Source: Verrucomicrobiia bacterium (GTDB lineage Bacteria > Verrucomicrobiota > Verrucomicrobiia > Opitutales > Opitutaceae). Taken from it: a stretch of 64,000 nucleotides of DNA. Shown here in pieces: positions 1 through 7,455 of this stretch. The notes beneath the pieces are model-generated. The model searched no databases. It saw nothing but the letters and a program-made list of their open reading frames with translations, and was not told the DNA's origin. Position numbers and translations under genes: made by a program. The stretch lies in assembly GCA_011525695.1 (NCBI GenBank), contig WYBX01000139.1:1-64000 (forward strand). Direction: 5' to 3'. Position 1 is the first letter of the stretch; each line of letters starts with the position of its first letter.

Positions 1-50
1 ACGCGGCTCCTGTGCCTATGGTTAGTCTCGCTGAGAAACCACTGACTGGA

Positions 51-124
51 GAGCCGGATGCGGGAAATCCGCCCGTCCGGTTCGGAGGGAGGGGTGGCGC
101 TAACCCCGCCACTCCTACCCCTAT
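51..124 (+). ncRNA. 3' end of a group II intron (domains V and VI)
   Basis: Bases 51-83 read as a classic group II intron domain V: the GAGCCGGA arm pairs with TCCGGTTC at the other end, the AGC of the catalytic triad is present, and an inner GCGG/CCGC helix closes a GAAA-type loop with the usual two-base bulge on the 3' side. Bases 84-124 form a second stem (GGAGGGAGGGG against CTACCCCT) consistent with domain VI, and the intron would end at the AT at 123-124. The rest of the intron, including any reverse transcriptase/maturase gene in domain IV, would lie upstream, outside the window. I cannot tell whether the full element is intact. Confidence 0.75.
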
Positions 125-282
125 CAGATATGAGCTTCCGTACGCCTGCCGGGTGAACATTTCACCTTCTTCATGAAATGTCGGGATTCGGGTGGAGCGC
201 CGGCCGGGTGCGGAAATTACGTGTCGCCGGGAATTCGGTTTGACCGGGCCGGCTGCGAATTCTTCGCTGGCGCCGTTGCCCC

Positions 283-558
283 ATGAACAAGTCCGCCCTG
301 ATCGACGAAGTGCAGCGCATTCTCAGCAACGGAACCTCAAAGGCGGCGGCGGAACGGGCGACGGAAGCCGTCCTTGCGGCGGTGAAGCGCGGTCTGCGTC
401 GGGACAAGGAAGTATCGCTGGTCGGCTTTGGCACGTTTGCCCTGGGAGTCCGGCCGGCGCGCAACGGGTTCAATCCCCATACGCGGCAGCCGATGAAGAT
501 TCGCGCGATGAGGACGATCCGGTTCAAGCCCGGCGTGGATCTCCGAGGGCTCGGGTGA
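283..558 (+). CDS. HU/IHF-family DNA-binding protein
   Basis: This 91-residue protein has the size and layout of HU: an N-terminal helical dimerisation part beginning MNKSALIDEV, the conserved GFGTF turn near residues 48-52, and a beta-arm with RNGFNPHT in which the Asn-Pro pair supplies the DNA-intercalating proline. HU dimers bend and compact nucleoid DNA. It is monocistronic as far as seen, sits downstream of the group II intron end and is followed by galK after 136 bases. The choice between HU and IHF subunit cannot be made from sequence alone. Confidence 0.9.
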   Translation: MNKSALIDEVQRILSNGTSKAAAERATEAVLAAVKRGLRRDKEVSLVGFGTFALGVRPARNGFNPHTRQPMKIRAMRTIRFKPGVDLRGLG

Positions 559-694
559 GTCGCGGCGATCGGCCGAAGTGGGAATGGACGTGGCGGGGCG
601 CGGCGAAAACCTGGGGAACGACCGCGCCCGCGGGTCGGCGGCGTTTCAGGTTCGACCCGGGAGAGCGGGGAGTTCTCCCTGATGGAGCCATCGC

Positions 695-1840
695 ATGAAA
701 GCCGCCATCCTGTCCAAGTTCCGGAACGTGTTTGGGCGCCAGCCGGAGATTGTCGCGCGCGCGCCTGGCCGGATCGAATTCATCGGCAACCACACGGATT
801 ACAATGGCGGCACCGTCTTGGGCGCAGCCATCGATCGCGGGGTGTGGGTGGCCTACGCGTCGCGGGCGGATGGTCAGCGGCGGTTTGCCAGCGACCAGCG
901 CGGCGAGATCATCTCGGTGCCCGCCGCTGCGATCCAGCGGCAGGAAGGCCCGGCGCGGTGGACTAACTATCCCCTCGGGATCCTCGCCTCGCTCCCGGAA
1001 TCCGGGCTGCGCGGTCCGGCGGGGTTCGACTATCTCGCGATGTCGGATCTTCCGGCGGGCGCGGGTTTGAGCAGCAGTGCGGCCATCGAGCTGGCCTCGG
1101 CGCTGGCGTTTCTCGGCGCGGTGGGCAGCGAGCCGGAGCGGGAAACCGTGGTGAAGCTGGGCCGCCATGCGGAAAATCATTTCGTCGGCGTGCCCTGCGG
1201 GATCCTCGACCAGGGCGTTTCCGGCTTTGGCCGGGAGAATCACCTGGTGTTCATCGACTGCCGCGGTCCCCGGTTCACGACCGTCCCGATGCCGGCGGGC
1301 GCCCACTTCTGGATTTTCAACACGCATACCAAGCACGCGCTGGTCGACGGGTTCTATGCGCAGCGGCATCGCGAATGCGCCGAGGCGGCCCGGGCTCTGG
1401 GCGTGCCGCTGCTCGCCGATGTCAGCCCGGACGCCCTGGCGGCAGCGGCGGACCGTCTTAATCCGGTGGCATTCAAACGGGCGCGGCACGTGGTCGAGGA
1501 GATCGCGCGGGTCGCGGCGGCGGTGACGGCGCTCCGCCAGGACGATCTGGCGGCGGTGGGCCGTTTGCTCACCGCTTCGCATCGCAGCTCGCAGACCTTG
1601 TTCGAAAACAGCACCCCCGAGCTCGATTTGCTGGTCGACGTTCTCACCGGCACGGCGCACGTCCACGGCGCGAGGCTGACCGGTGGCGGTTTCGGGGGTG
1701 CGGTGATGGCGCTGACGTCGGCGGAATTTGGAGACGCGCAGGCCCGCGGGGTGGCGGAGGCGTATGCGGCGCGGTTTGGTGCCCGGCCGGACGTGCTGCA
1801 CGCGCGGACGGGCGACGGCGCGGCGCTCGTGGCGATCTGA
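695..1840 (+). CDS. galK: galactokinase
   Basis: The 381-residue protein is a GHMP-family galactokinase that phosphorylates alpha-D-galactose at C1 in the Leloir pathway. It shows the family signature PGRIEFIGNHTDYNGG near residue 25, the phosphate-binding LPAGAGLSSSAA loop near residue 126, and the C-terminal GGGFGGAV motif near residue 332. The length matches bacterial GalK. The ATG at 695 is preceded by GGAG at 683-686. No other Leloir genes (galT, galE) are next to it, so it appears to be a lone gene. Confidence 0.95.
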   Translation: MKAAILSKFRNVFGRQPEIVARAPGRIEFIGNHTDYNGGTVLGAAIDRGVWVAYASRADGQRRFASDQRGEIISVPAAAIQRQEGPARWTNYPLGILASLPESGLRGPAGFDYLAMSDLPAGAGLSSSAAIELASALAFLGAVGSEPERETVVKLGRHAENHFVGVPCGILDQGVSGFGRENHLVFIDCRGPRFTTVPMPAGAHFWIFNTHTKHALVDGFYAQRHRECAEAARALGVPLLADVSPDALAAAADRLNPVAFKRARHVVEEIARVAAAVTALRQDDLAAVGRLLTASHRSSQTLFENSTPELDLLVDVLTGTAHVHGARLTGGGFGGAVMALTSAEFGDAQARGVAEAYAARFGARPDVLHARTGDGAALVAI

Positions 1841-2086
1841 CCCGAACATTTCCCCAAACCCGATATGCGGGCGCAGGCAAGACTGCGCCCCTACGAATCC
1901 AATTCGGATCCCATATTCGAAAGCCGAATCATGGAGGGACGACCCCCTCGACGGGCTCGGGGCCCGGCCCGCCATGAGTGACTTTCTTCACTGGGGATGC
2001 GGCGCACCGCCGCCTGAAATCCGTTCGGCAATGCATCCCACCGCGACGAGGGCGTCGCGGCTCCATCAGGGAGGGTTCGATTAGGG
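1841..2086. repeat. intergenic region with palindromic repeats (families A and C)
   Basis: Bases 1867-1895 are a family A element: GGGCGCAG and CTGCGCCC face each other and the element ends CCCCTACG. It is followed from about 1930 by a degraded family C element (TGGAGGGACG) and by a GC-rich CCGCGACG/CGTCGCGG hairpin near 2041-2060. The region separates the end of galK from the end of the convergent prepilin peptidase gene, so the hairpins could end transcription from both sides. That role is inferred; there is no U-run typical of an intrinsic terminator. Confidence 0.6.
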
Positions 2087-3004
2087 TTAGAGCAGGACCG
2101 CGACGTCCGCGAGCCAGCGGAGTGCGGCGTCGCGGAAGAAGAGAAAGTAGAGGGCGCCGGCGATAGCCAGCATCGGTCCGAACGGCACGTGGGCGCCAAA
2201 CGCGAGCGGGGCCGGCTCGCCTGCGGCGTCTTCCGTTGGCGGAGCCACGGGAGCGGGTTTGCCGGCGGCCTTTTCCCAGAGCAGTGCGATCACAAACCAG
2301 ACGGTTCCCACCAGAGCGCCGCCAAAGACGGCGAAAACGGCGCCCGGCCAGCCGCAGAAAGCACCGATGGCGCCGACAAATTTCACGTCACCGAATCCCA
2401 TTGCCTCCTTCCGCAGCACGACCTCGGCGAGCAGCGCGATCCACAGCACCAGCCCCGAGCCGACCAGGACGCCCTGGATTGCGGCGACGCCGCTGCGGAA
2501 GCTGTCGAGAAAGAAATAATCCTCCTGGAAACCATGCAGGGCGGGGACCAGCAGCGAGAGCAGCACACCGGCGACCGCGAGGCCGATCGTGAAGACGTCG
2601 GGGATGATCATGTGGTCGAGATCGATGAACGTTGCAGCGACGAGGCAGCTGACCAGCACCCAGCCGCAGGCGGCGACCGCGGGTGGAAACTGCAGCCAGC
2701 AGGCGAGGAACAGGAGCGCGGTGAGCAGTTCGACAAACGGATAGCGAATGGAGAAACGCCGTCCGCAACAGCGGGCGCGGCCGCGCAGGATCAGCCACGA
2801 GAGGATGGGAATGTTGTCGTGCCATTTGATCGGCTGCCCGCAGCCGCAATGCGAGCCGGGGCGGACGATCGACTGGTCCTTGGGAACCCGGTAAATGACG
2901 ACATTCAGGAAGCTGCCGATGCAGGCGCCGAAGACAAAGGCGACAAGCGGGAAGAGCCACGGAAAGGCGGCGGAAATCTCGGAGAGGGAAGCGGCGCTGG
3001 TCAT
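2087..3004 (-). CDS. pilD: prepilin peptidase (A24 family)
   Basis: This 305-residue integral membrane protein matches the type IV prepilin leader peptidase/N-methylase family. It has GACIGSFLNVVIYR near residues 26-39, the cytoplasmic DNIPILSWL segment, the first catalytic Asp region IDLDHMIIPD and the second GFGDVKF motif, plus several hydrophobic segments. The cytoplasmic four-cysteine motif is altered: instead of two CxxC pairs there is CGC (C53, C55) and adjacent C79-C80. No pilin or pilus assembly genes lie nearby. The symbol pilD is used by homology only; comC or gspO would fit equally. Confidence 0.9.
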   Translation of the reverse strand: MTSAASLSEISAAFPWLFPLVAFVFGACIGSFLNVVIYRVPKDQSIVRPGSHCGCGQPIKWHDNIPILSWLILRGRARCCGRRFSIRYPFVELLTALLFLACWLQFPPAVAACGWVLVSCLVAATFIDLDHMIIPDVFTIGLAVAGVLLSLLVPALHGFQEDYFFLDSFRSGVAAIQGVLVGSGLVLWIALLAEVVLRKEAMGFGDVKFVGAIGAFCGWPGAVFAVFGGALVGTVWFVIALLWEKAAGKPAPVAPPTEDAAGEPAPLAFGAHVPFGPMLAIAGALYFLFFRDAALRWLADVAVLL

Positions 3005-3154
3005 GCCGGTGGCAGCCTGGTGGCAGGCGGTGCGGTGACGGTCGCGAACGCGGGCGAGGCTGGCAAGCCCGCTCCGAACCGTTTCGCGAATGGATTGTGT
3101 TCGGTCAGGTCAAGTAGACCTGACCTACCGGTTGGGCGGTGCGGATCGAAGCGT

Positions 3155-3230
3155 CGTAGGGGCGCAGTCTTGCTGCGCCCGTCCGCCGGATCGAATAGTC
3201 TCGGGGACGCAGCAAGACTGCGCCCCTACG
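3155..3230. repeat. perfect 23-bp inverted repeat made of two family A elements
   Basis: Two family A repeats face each other. Bases 3155-3177 (starting CGTAGGGGCGCAG) are the exact reverse complement of 3208-3230 (ending CTGCGCCCCTACG), with a 30-base loop. It lies between the start of the prepilin peptidase gene and the 3' end of the metY-like gene, just after that gene in its reading direction. It would form a strong hairpin in RNA or a cruciform in DNA. Confidence 0.85.
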
Positions 3231-3258
3231 GGTGAACCTTGTTGGTGGGATGATAGGG

Positions 3259-4557
3259 CTAAACCCGCCCCAGGGCCTGATCGAGATCGGCTTCGAGATC
3301 GGCGAAATCCTCGATGCCGATCGAGAGCCGGACATAATCCGGTGCGACGCCGCTCGCCGTCTGCTCCTCGGTCGTGAGCTGGCTGTGCGTGGTGCTGGCC
3401 GGATGGATCGCAAGCGACTTCGCGTCGCCGATATTGGCCAGATGGGAAAAGAGCTTGAGCGCCTCGATGAGTTTGCGCCCGGCCTCGTAACCACCCTTCA
3501 CGCCGAACCCGATCAGTCCGCCGAAGCCGCCGGAAAGGTACTTCTTGGCCGCGGTGTGATTCGGACTGGTCTTCAACCCGGGATAATTCACCCATGCGAC
3601 CTTCGCATGGTTCGAGAGGTACTCGGCGGTCTTCTGCGCATTTTCGCAAATCCGCTCCATCCGCAGGTGCAGGGTCTCGAGACCCTGGATGCCAGTCCAG
3701 GCATTGAACGGCGAGATGCACGCACCAATGTCCCGGAGCAGTTGCAGCCGCATCTTGAGGATGAAGGCGACATTCGCGCCGCCGGCGGGCGGGAAGCTCT
3801 TGAAGGCGTCCCAGTGCACGAGCCCGTGGTAGCTGGCGTCCGGCTGGGTGAAGCCAGGGAACTTGCCGCGGCCCCAGTCGAAGTTGCCGCCGTCGACGAC
3901 GATGCCGCCGATGGAGGTGCCGTGCCCGCCGATGTACTTGGTCGTCGAATGCACCACGATGTTCGCGCCCCACTCGAAGGGGCGGTTGAGCCAGGGGGTG
4001 AGGCAGGTGTTGTCGATGATCAGGGGCACGCCGGCCTCGCGGGCAATCTTGGCGACTTCCTCGAACGGGAAGATGTTGAGGGCCGGGTTGCCGAGCCCCT
4101 CGCCGTAGAAGGCCTTGGTGTTCGGGCGCAGCGCCCGGCGGAAGCTGTCGGGATCATCCGCGTCGACGAAGGAGACCTCGATCCCGAGTTTGGGCAGGGT
4201 GTGGTGGAAGAGGTTGTAGGTCCCGCCGTAGAGCTGCGCCACGGAGACGAGGTGATCCCCGGCGCCGGCGAGGTTGAGGATGGTGTCGGTGATGGCGGCC
4301 TGGCCGGAGGCATGGGCGAGCGCGCCGCTGCCGCCCTCGAGCGCGGCGATCCGCTGCTCAAACACGTCGGTGGTCGGGTTCATGATCCGCGTGTAGATGT
4401 TCCCGAGTTCCTTCAGCGCGAAGAGATTCGCGGCGTGCTCGGTGTCGCGGAACACGTAGCTGGTGGTTTGATACAGCGGGACGGCGCGCGAGCCGGTGGT
4501 GGGATCGGGGCTCTGGCCCGCATGGAGGGCCTTGGTCGCGAAGCGATGGTTGCTCAT
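3259..4557 (-). CDS. metY: O-acetylhomoserine / O-acetylserine sulfhydrylase
   Basis: The 432-residue PLP enzyme belongs to the Cys/Met metabolism fold-type I family and most resembles MetY, which makes homocysteine from O-acetylhomoserine and sulfide. Visible marks are the N-terminal FATKALHAGQ, PLYQTTSYVF, the ALEGG and ASGQAAI cofactor-binding segments, IIDNTCLTPWL, and the PLP lysine in STTKYIGGHGT. The reading frame is open upstream to a TTG at 4590, but the ATG at 4557 (MSNHRFATKALHAG) fits the family start better. It is a single gene with repeats on both sides. Cystathionine gamma-synthase is a less likely alternative because the length and the KYIGGHG context fit MetY. Confidence 0.9.
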   Translation of the reverse strand: MSNHRFATKALHAGQSPDPTTGSRAVPLYQTTSYVFRDTEHAANLFALKELGNIYTRIMNPTTDVFEQRIAALEGGSGALAHASGQAAITDTILNLAGAGDHLVSVAQLYGGTYNLFHHTLPKLGIEVSFVDADDPDSFRRALRPNTKAFYGEGLGNPALNIFPFEEVAKIAREAGVPLIIDNTCLTPWLNRPFEWGANIVVHSTTKYIGGHGTSIGGIVVDGGNFDWGRGKFPGFTQPDASYHGLVHWDAFKSFPPAGGANVAFILKMRLQLLRDIGACISPFNAWTGIQGLETLHLRMERICENAQKTAEYLSNHAKVAWVNYPGLKTSPNHTAAKKYLSGGFGGLIGFGVKGGYEAGRKLIEALKLFSHLANIGDAKSLAIHPASTTHSQLTTEEQTASGVAPDYVRLSIGIEDFADLEADLDQALGRV

Positions 4558-4645
4558 GAAAGGGGGCGGGTTGGGAGGCGTTCCAAGCAACTCACGGGCC
4601 GGCGGAGGTCAACGACCAACGTGCGCCGGCGCCCCCGCGCGTGGA

Positions 4646-4755
4646 ATGCCGTTCCGCATATTTGGACGCCACGGAGGGCGTCCCTCCACGATTCTGTTTT
4701 TGAATCTCAGGATCAGAATCGGATTCATGGAGGGCCGGGTTCCGTCCCGGCCGCG
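4646..4755. repeat. composite intergenic repeat, copy 1 (family C plus family B)
   Basis: Bases 4662-4690 are a family C palindrome (GGACGCC..GGCGTCC type followed by CTCCACG) and bases 4726-4755 a family B palindrome (CATGGAGGGCCGGG facing CCCGGCC). The unit 4646-4741 is nearly identical to 5875-5970, with about three differences over 96 bases. A further GGGCTGCGCCCCTGC fragment of family A sits at about 4795. These repeats fill the gap between the metY-like gene and the RraA-like gene. Confidence 0.85.
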
Positions 4756-4870
4756 TTTGATGCCGTTTCGCAATGCAGTGTGCGGTCGCAGCGGGCTGCG
4801 CCCCTGCAATTCCAATTCAGATTCCTGGATTTGAATGCCCGTTGGTCGGGGATGCGGCGCTGCCGCTTCG

Positions 4871-5791
4871 TTACTGCTTTCCGGATGCCGGCGGAGCCAC
4901 GGTCTGGTCGAGCGGAATTCCCAGCTCCTTGTAATGGTTCAGCCGGCCGCGCTGATCGCCATCGTAGATGCGCTTCGCAATCTCGCCGACTCGCACCGCG
5001 TGCTCGCGGGGTACGACGATCACCCCGTCGCCGTCGGCCACAATCACGTCGCCCGGAAACACGATCGCGCCGCCGCAGTTGACCGGCACGTTGACCGCGT
5101 CGAGCCAGACGCGGCCGGGGCGGACGCCGCCGCCGATGTTCTTCGCATACACCGGGATCCGGCCGGTCTTCACGATCTCGTCGGTGTCCCGCGCATTGCC
5201 GTCGGTGACGGCGCCGACGAATCCGTTGCGGGCCCAGCTGAGGCTGTTGTTGGAGCCGATGTAGCCGACGTAGCCAACATCCTCGGCATCGAAGACCACG
5301 ACGGCGTTGCCCCGCTTTCCGAGATCGCTCCAGGCCTTCTCCGTCGACTGCCCATATTGGGCTCCCTTGAACTTGCTGTACTCTTCGTAACTGGAAAACG
5401 AGTCCTGGCCGACCCGGAGTTGGGCGGGCAGATAGCGCACGGTCACCGCGAATCCGACGATCCGATGGGTGAAGTTCTCGGTGTCGCGCCACAGCGGCCG
5501 GATGCCGCGGTCAAACGCGCCGATGTCCTGCAGCCCGATTGCGTCCAACCCGTCGCAGACATCGGTGACGCGAAGATCCTTGTACAATTCGAGGATCCGC
5601 TGGCGGGCGGTGTCGCTGTCGTCGAAGCTCTTGTTCTTGAGGATCCGGCGGATTTCCGGCGTGGTCAGATTCGGATCCTGGGCACCGTCCGACTTCTGTC
5701 CGGCACCGGGCAGGTTGAACGGGAGCAGCAAAGCCGCGGCGAGACCGAGGCAGATCGATCGACACAGGTGTTGCTGGGGAGCGGTTGTCAT
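4871..5791 (-). CDS. secreted RraA-like protein (dimethylmenaquinone methyltransferase / HMG aldolase fold)
   Basis: The C-terminal two thirds match the RraA / 4-hydroxy-4-methyl-2-oxoglutarate aldolase fold: GFVGAVTDGNARD, the VRPG.VWLDAVNVPVNCGG segment and FPGDVIVADGDGVIVVP are the conserved blocks. Unlike the usual 160-230 residue members, this 306-residue protein has an N-terminal signal-like segment (residues about 9-28) and an extra region of about 50 residues before the core. The start at 5791 was chosen because it places the hydrophobic segment at the N-terminus; the frame is open to 5863. Biochemical function is uncertain, since RraA folds include RNase E inhibitors and aldolases. 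It is flanked by two near-identical repeats. Confidence 0.75.
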   Translation of the reverse strand: MTTAPQQHLCRSICLGLAAALLLPFNLPGAGQKSDGAQDPNLTTPEIRRILKNKSFDDSDTARQRILELYKDLRVTDVCDGLDAIGLQDIGAFDRGIRPLWRDTENFTHRIVGFAVTVRYLPAQLRVGQDSFSSYEEYSKFKGAQYGQSTEKAWSDLGKRGNAVVVFDAEDVGYVGYIGSNNSLSWARNGFVGAVTDGNARDTDEIVKTGRIPVYAKNIGGGVRPGRVWLDAVNVPVNCGGAIVFPGDVIVADGDGVIVVPREHAVRVGEIAKRIYDGDQRGRLNHYKELGIPLDQTVAPPASGKQ

Positions 5792-5874
5792 GAGGTAAGC
5801 CGTCGTTGGCAGCCGCAGCCTGGTTTTTCCCGGAAACAAAGGCACGAAGATTTGTGGCGCCACGGCTGCGTCGA

Positions 5875-6175
5875 ATGCCGTTTCGCATATTTGGACGCCA
5901 CGGAGGGCGTCCCTCCACGACTCTGTTTTTGAATCTCAGGATCAGAATCGGATTCATGGAGGGCCGGGCTCCCTCCTTCGCTGAAGCTAAGGAGGGCAGG
6001 CCGTCATCGTCTCAAAGTTCCGAACTTCGTACATGGAGGGCCGTGCTCCGTCACGGCCACGTTTGCCTTGAGCAACAAATGTCGTCCCGCAATGCAGCAT
6101 GCGGGCACAGCCCCTCGACAGGGCGCGGGGCCATGAGCCCTTCGGCTGTGCTCAGGACGAGCTTGTCGAACGGGC
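5875..6175. repeat. composite intergenic repeats, copy 2, with further family B elements
   Basis: Bases 5875-5970 repeat 4646-4741 almost exactly and contain a family C palindrome at 5891-5919 and the start of a family B element at 5955. A second, complete family B element (CATGGAGGGCCGTG facing CACGGCC) is at 6032-6061. Bases 6110-6175 carry a looser inverted sequence around CCCTTCGG..CGAGCTTGTCGAACG. I see no gene in the whole stretch 5792-6210. Confidence 0.8.
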
Positions 6176-6210
6176 GAGGTGCTGGATGCGGCGACCCCTC
6201 CACCCAGCCA

Positions 6211-7455
6211 TCAGGCGAACCAGTGAATCAGGAACTGGCAGAACAGCGCGCCGAAAATCGTCATCGCCATTCCCCAGAGCAGCAGTTGCCGGAAAAGCGC
6301 GCGGGAATTCTCGCCCGCCGGCAGCGCGGCGAGGCAGAGCGCGCCGATCGTGGACAGGGGCGAGACATCGACCATGGCGGCGCCCACGTTGATGCTGAGC
6401 GAAAGTTCGAGCGGATTGCCGCCGCCCAGTTTCTCGACCAGCCCGGGCACGGCGGGCAGGAACGCGGGATAGACGACTCCCGAGGTCGAACTGTACGTGG
6501 AGATGACGCCGGTGACGAAGGCCATCATCCCGTTGGCCAGTCCCGCGGTGGTGATCTGCGCGAGCAGCGTGGTGAAGAGTTCCATCCCGCCGGTCTTCTC
6601 GACGACGCCGACCAGCGTGCTGACGCCGCACACCATCACAATGACCGACCATGGCACGGCCCCGAGGGCGGCGTGATCCTTCACCGTTCCCGCCAGGATC
6701 AGCAGGCTGGCGGCGGCAAAGGCGGAGAAGCCGAGTTGCGCGTTGAACCCAACCACGGCCACGATCCAGCACGCCAGGACCGCGAGCGTCAGCAGGTGGC
6801 TCTTGCTGTAGGGAGGCACGGCGATGGCGGGTCGCGCCGCAGGTGCCGCGCGCAGGAGCGCCCGCCCGCCGAACAGGAAGTAGGCGGCAATGCCGGCCAC
6901 GGCATGGGCAGTGAAATTGGCGGTGAACACGGCGAGATCATGCTGCCCGATTCCGGCCCTTGCCATCTGGGTGTTCACGATCACGCCGACGGCGCTGAAC
7001 GGCGAGAGGTTGCCCGCGTTGGCGCCGTTGGCCACGAGCAACGCCATCAGGAAGGGCGGGACGCCGGCGGTCGCCCCGGCCGACATTGCCAGGGGCGCAA
7101 TCAGCGCCGTGGCCGCAATCGCGCCGGGACCAAGACTGGAGACGGCGCAGGCGAGCAGGAAAAAGCAGCCCGGCAGCAGCGCGGGATTGCCGCCGCAGGC
7201 CCGCACCGCGTGACGGGCCACAATCTCGAGGGTGCCGTTCTTTTGTGCCACGCCAAACAGCAGCGTCACACCCACGAGCGTCAGGAAAAGTCCCGCAGGA
7301 AACGTTGCGGTCAGGGCGCTGGTGTTCCAGCCGGCTGCGAACACCGCCACCATCCAGCCCAGCGCGATCGCCAGGATGCCGACGTTCAGTCGCGCCGTGA
7401 GGCTTACGCCGATAATCGCCACCAGGGCGGCGAGGGAAAGGGCCGCGGGGCTCAT
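6211..7455 (-). CDS. matC: MatC-type dicarboxylate (malonate) carrier
   Basis: This 414-residue multi-spanning protein has the MatC N-terminal pattern: TARLNVGILAIALG, then FPAGLFLTLVGVTLLFGVAQKNGTLE, then SSLGPGAIAATALIAPLAM and VANGANAGNLSPFSAVG. The second half repeats the ion-transporter architecture. The family takes up malonate and related dicarboxylates. The frame is open upstream to 7899, but the ATG at 7455 overlaps the stop of the preceding synthetase gene in an ATGA, which fixes the start and suggests translational coupling. It is the last gene of the nifJ-matB-matC operon. The precise substrate is inferred. Confidence 0.8.
   Translation of the reverse strand: MSPAALSLAALVAIIGVSLTARLNVGILAIALGWMVAVFAAGWNTSALTATFPAGLFLTLVGVTLLFGVAQKNGTLEIVARHAVRACGGNPALLPGCFFLLACAVSSLGPGAIAATALIAPLAMSAGATAGVPPFLMALLVANGANAGNLSPFSAVGVIVNTQMARAGIGQHDLAVFTANFTAHAVAGIAAYFLFGGRALLRAAPAARPAIAVPPYSKSHLLTLAVLACWIVAVVGFNAQLGFSAFAAASLLILAGTVKDHAALGAVPWSVIVMVCGVSTLVGVVEKTGGMELFTTLLAQITTAGLANGMMAFVTGVISTYSSTSGVVYPAFLPAVPGLVEKLGGGNPLELSLSINVGAAMVDVSPLSTIGALCLAALPAGENSRALFRQLLLWGMAMTIFGALFCQFLIHWFA

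Noticed and set aside
524..1975. Long minus-strand ORF of 483 codons across galK
   Set aside because: It is antisense to a clear galactokinase, has a low-complexity Arg/Ala/His-rich translation and no recognisable domain; such shadows are common in GC-rich DNA.
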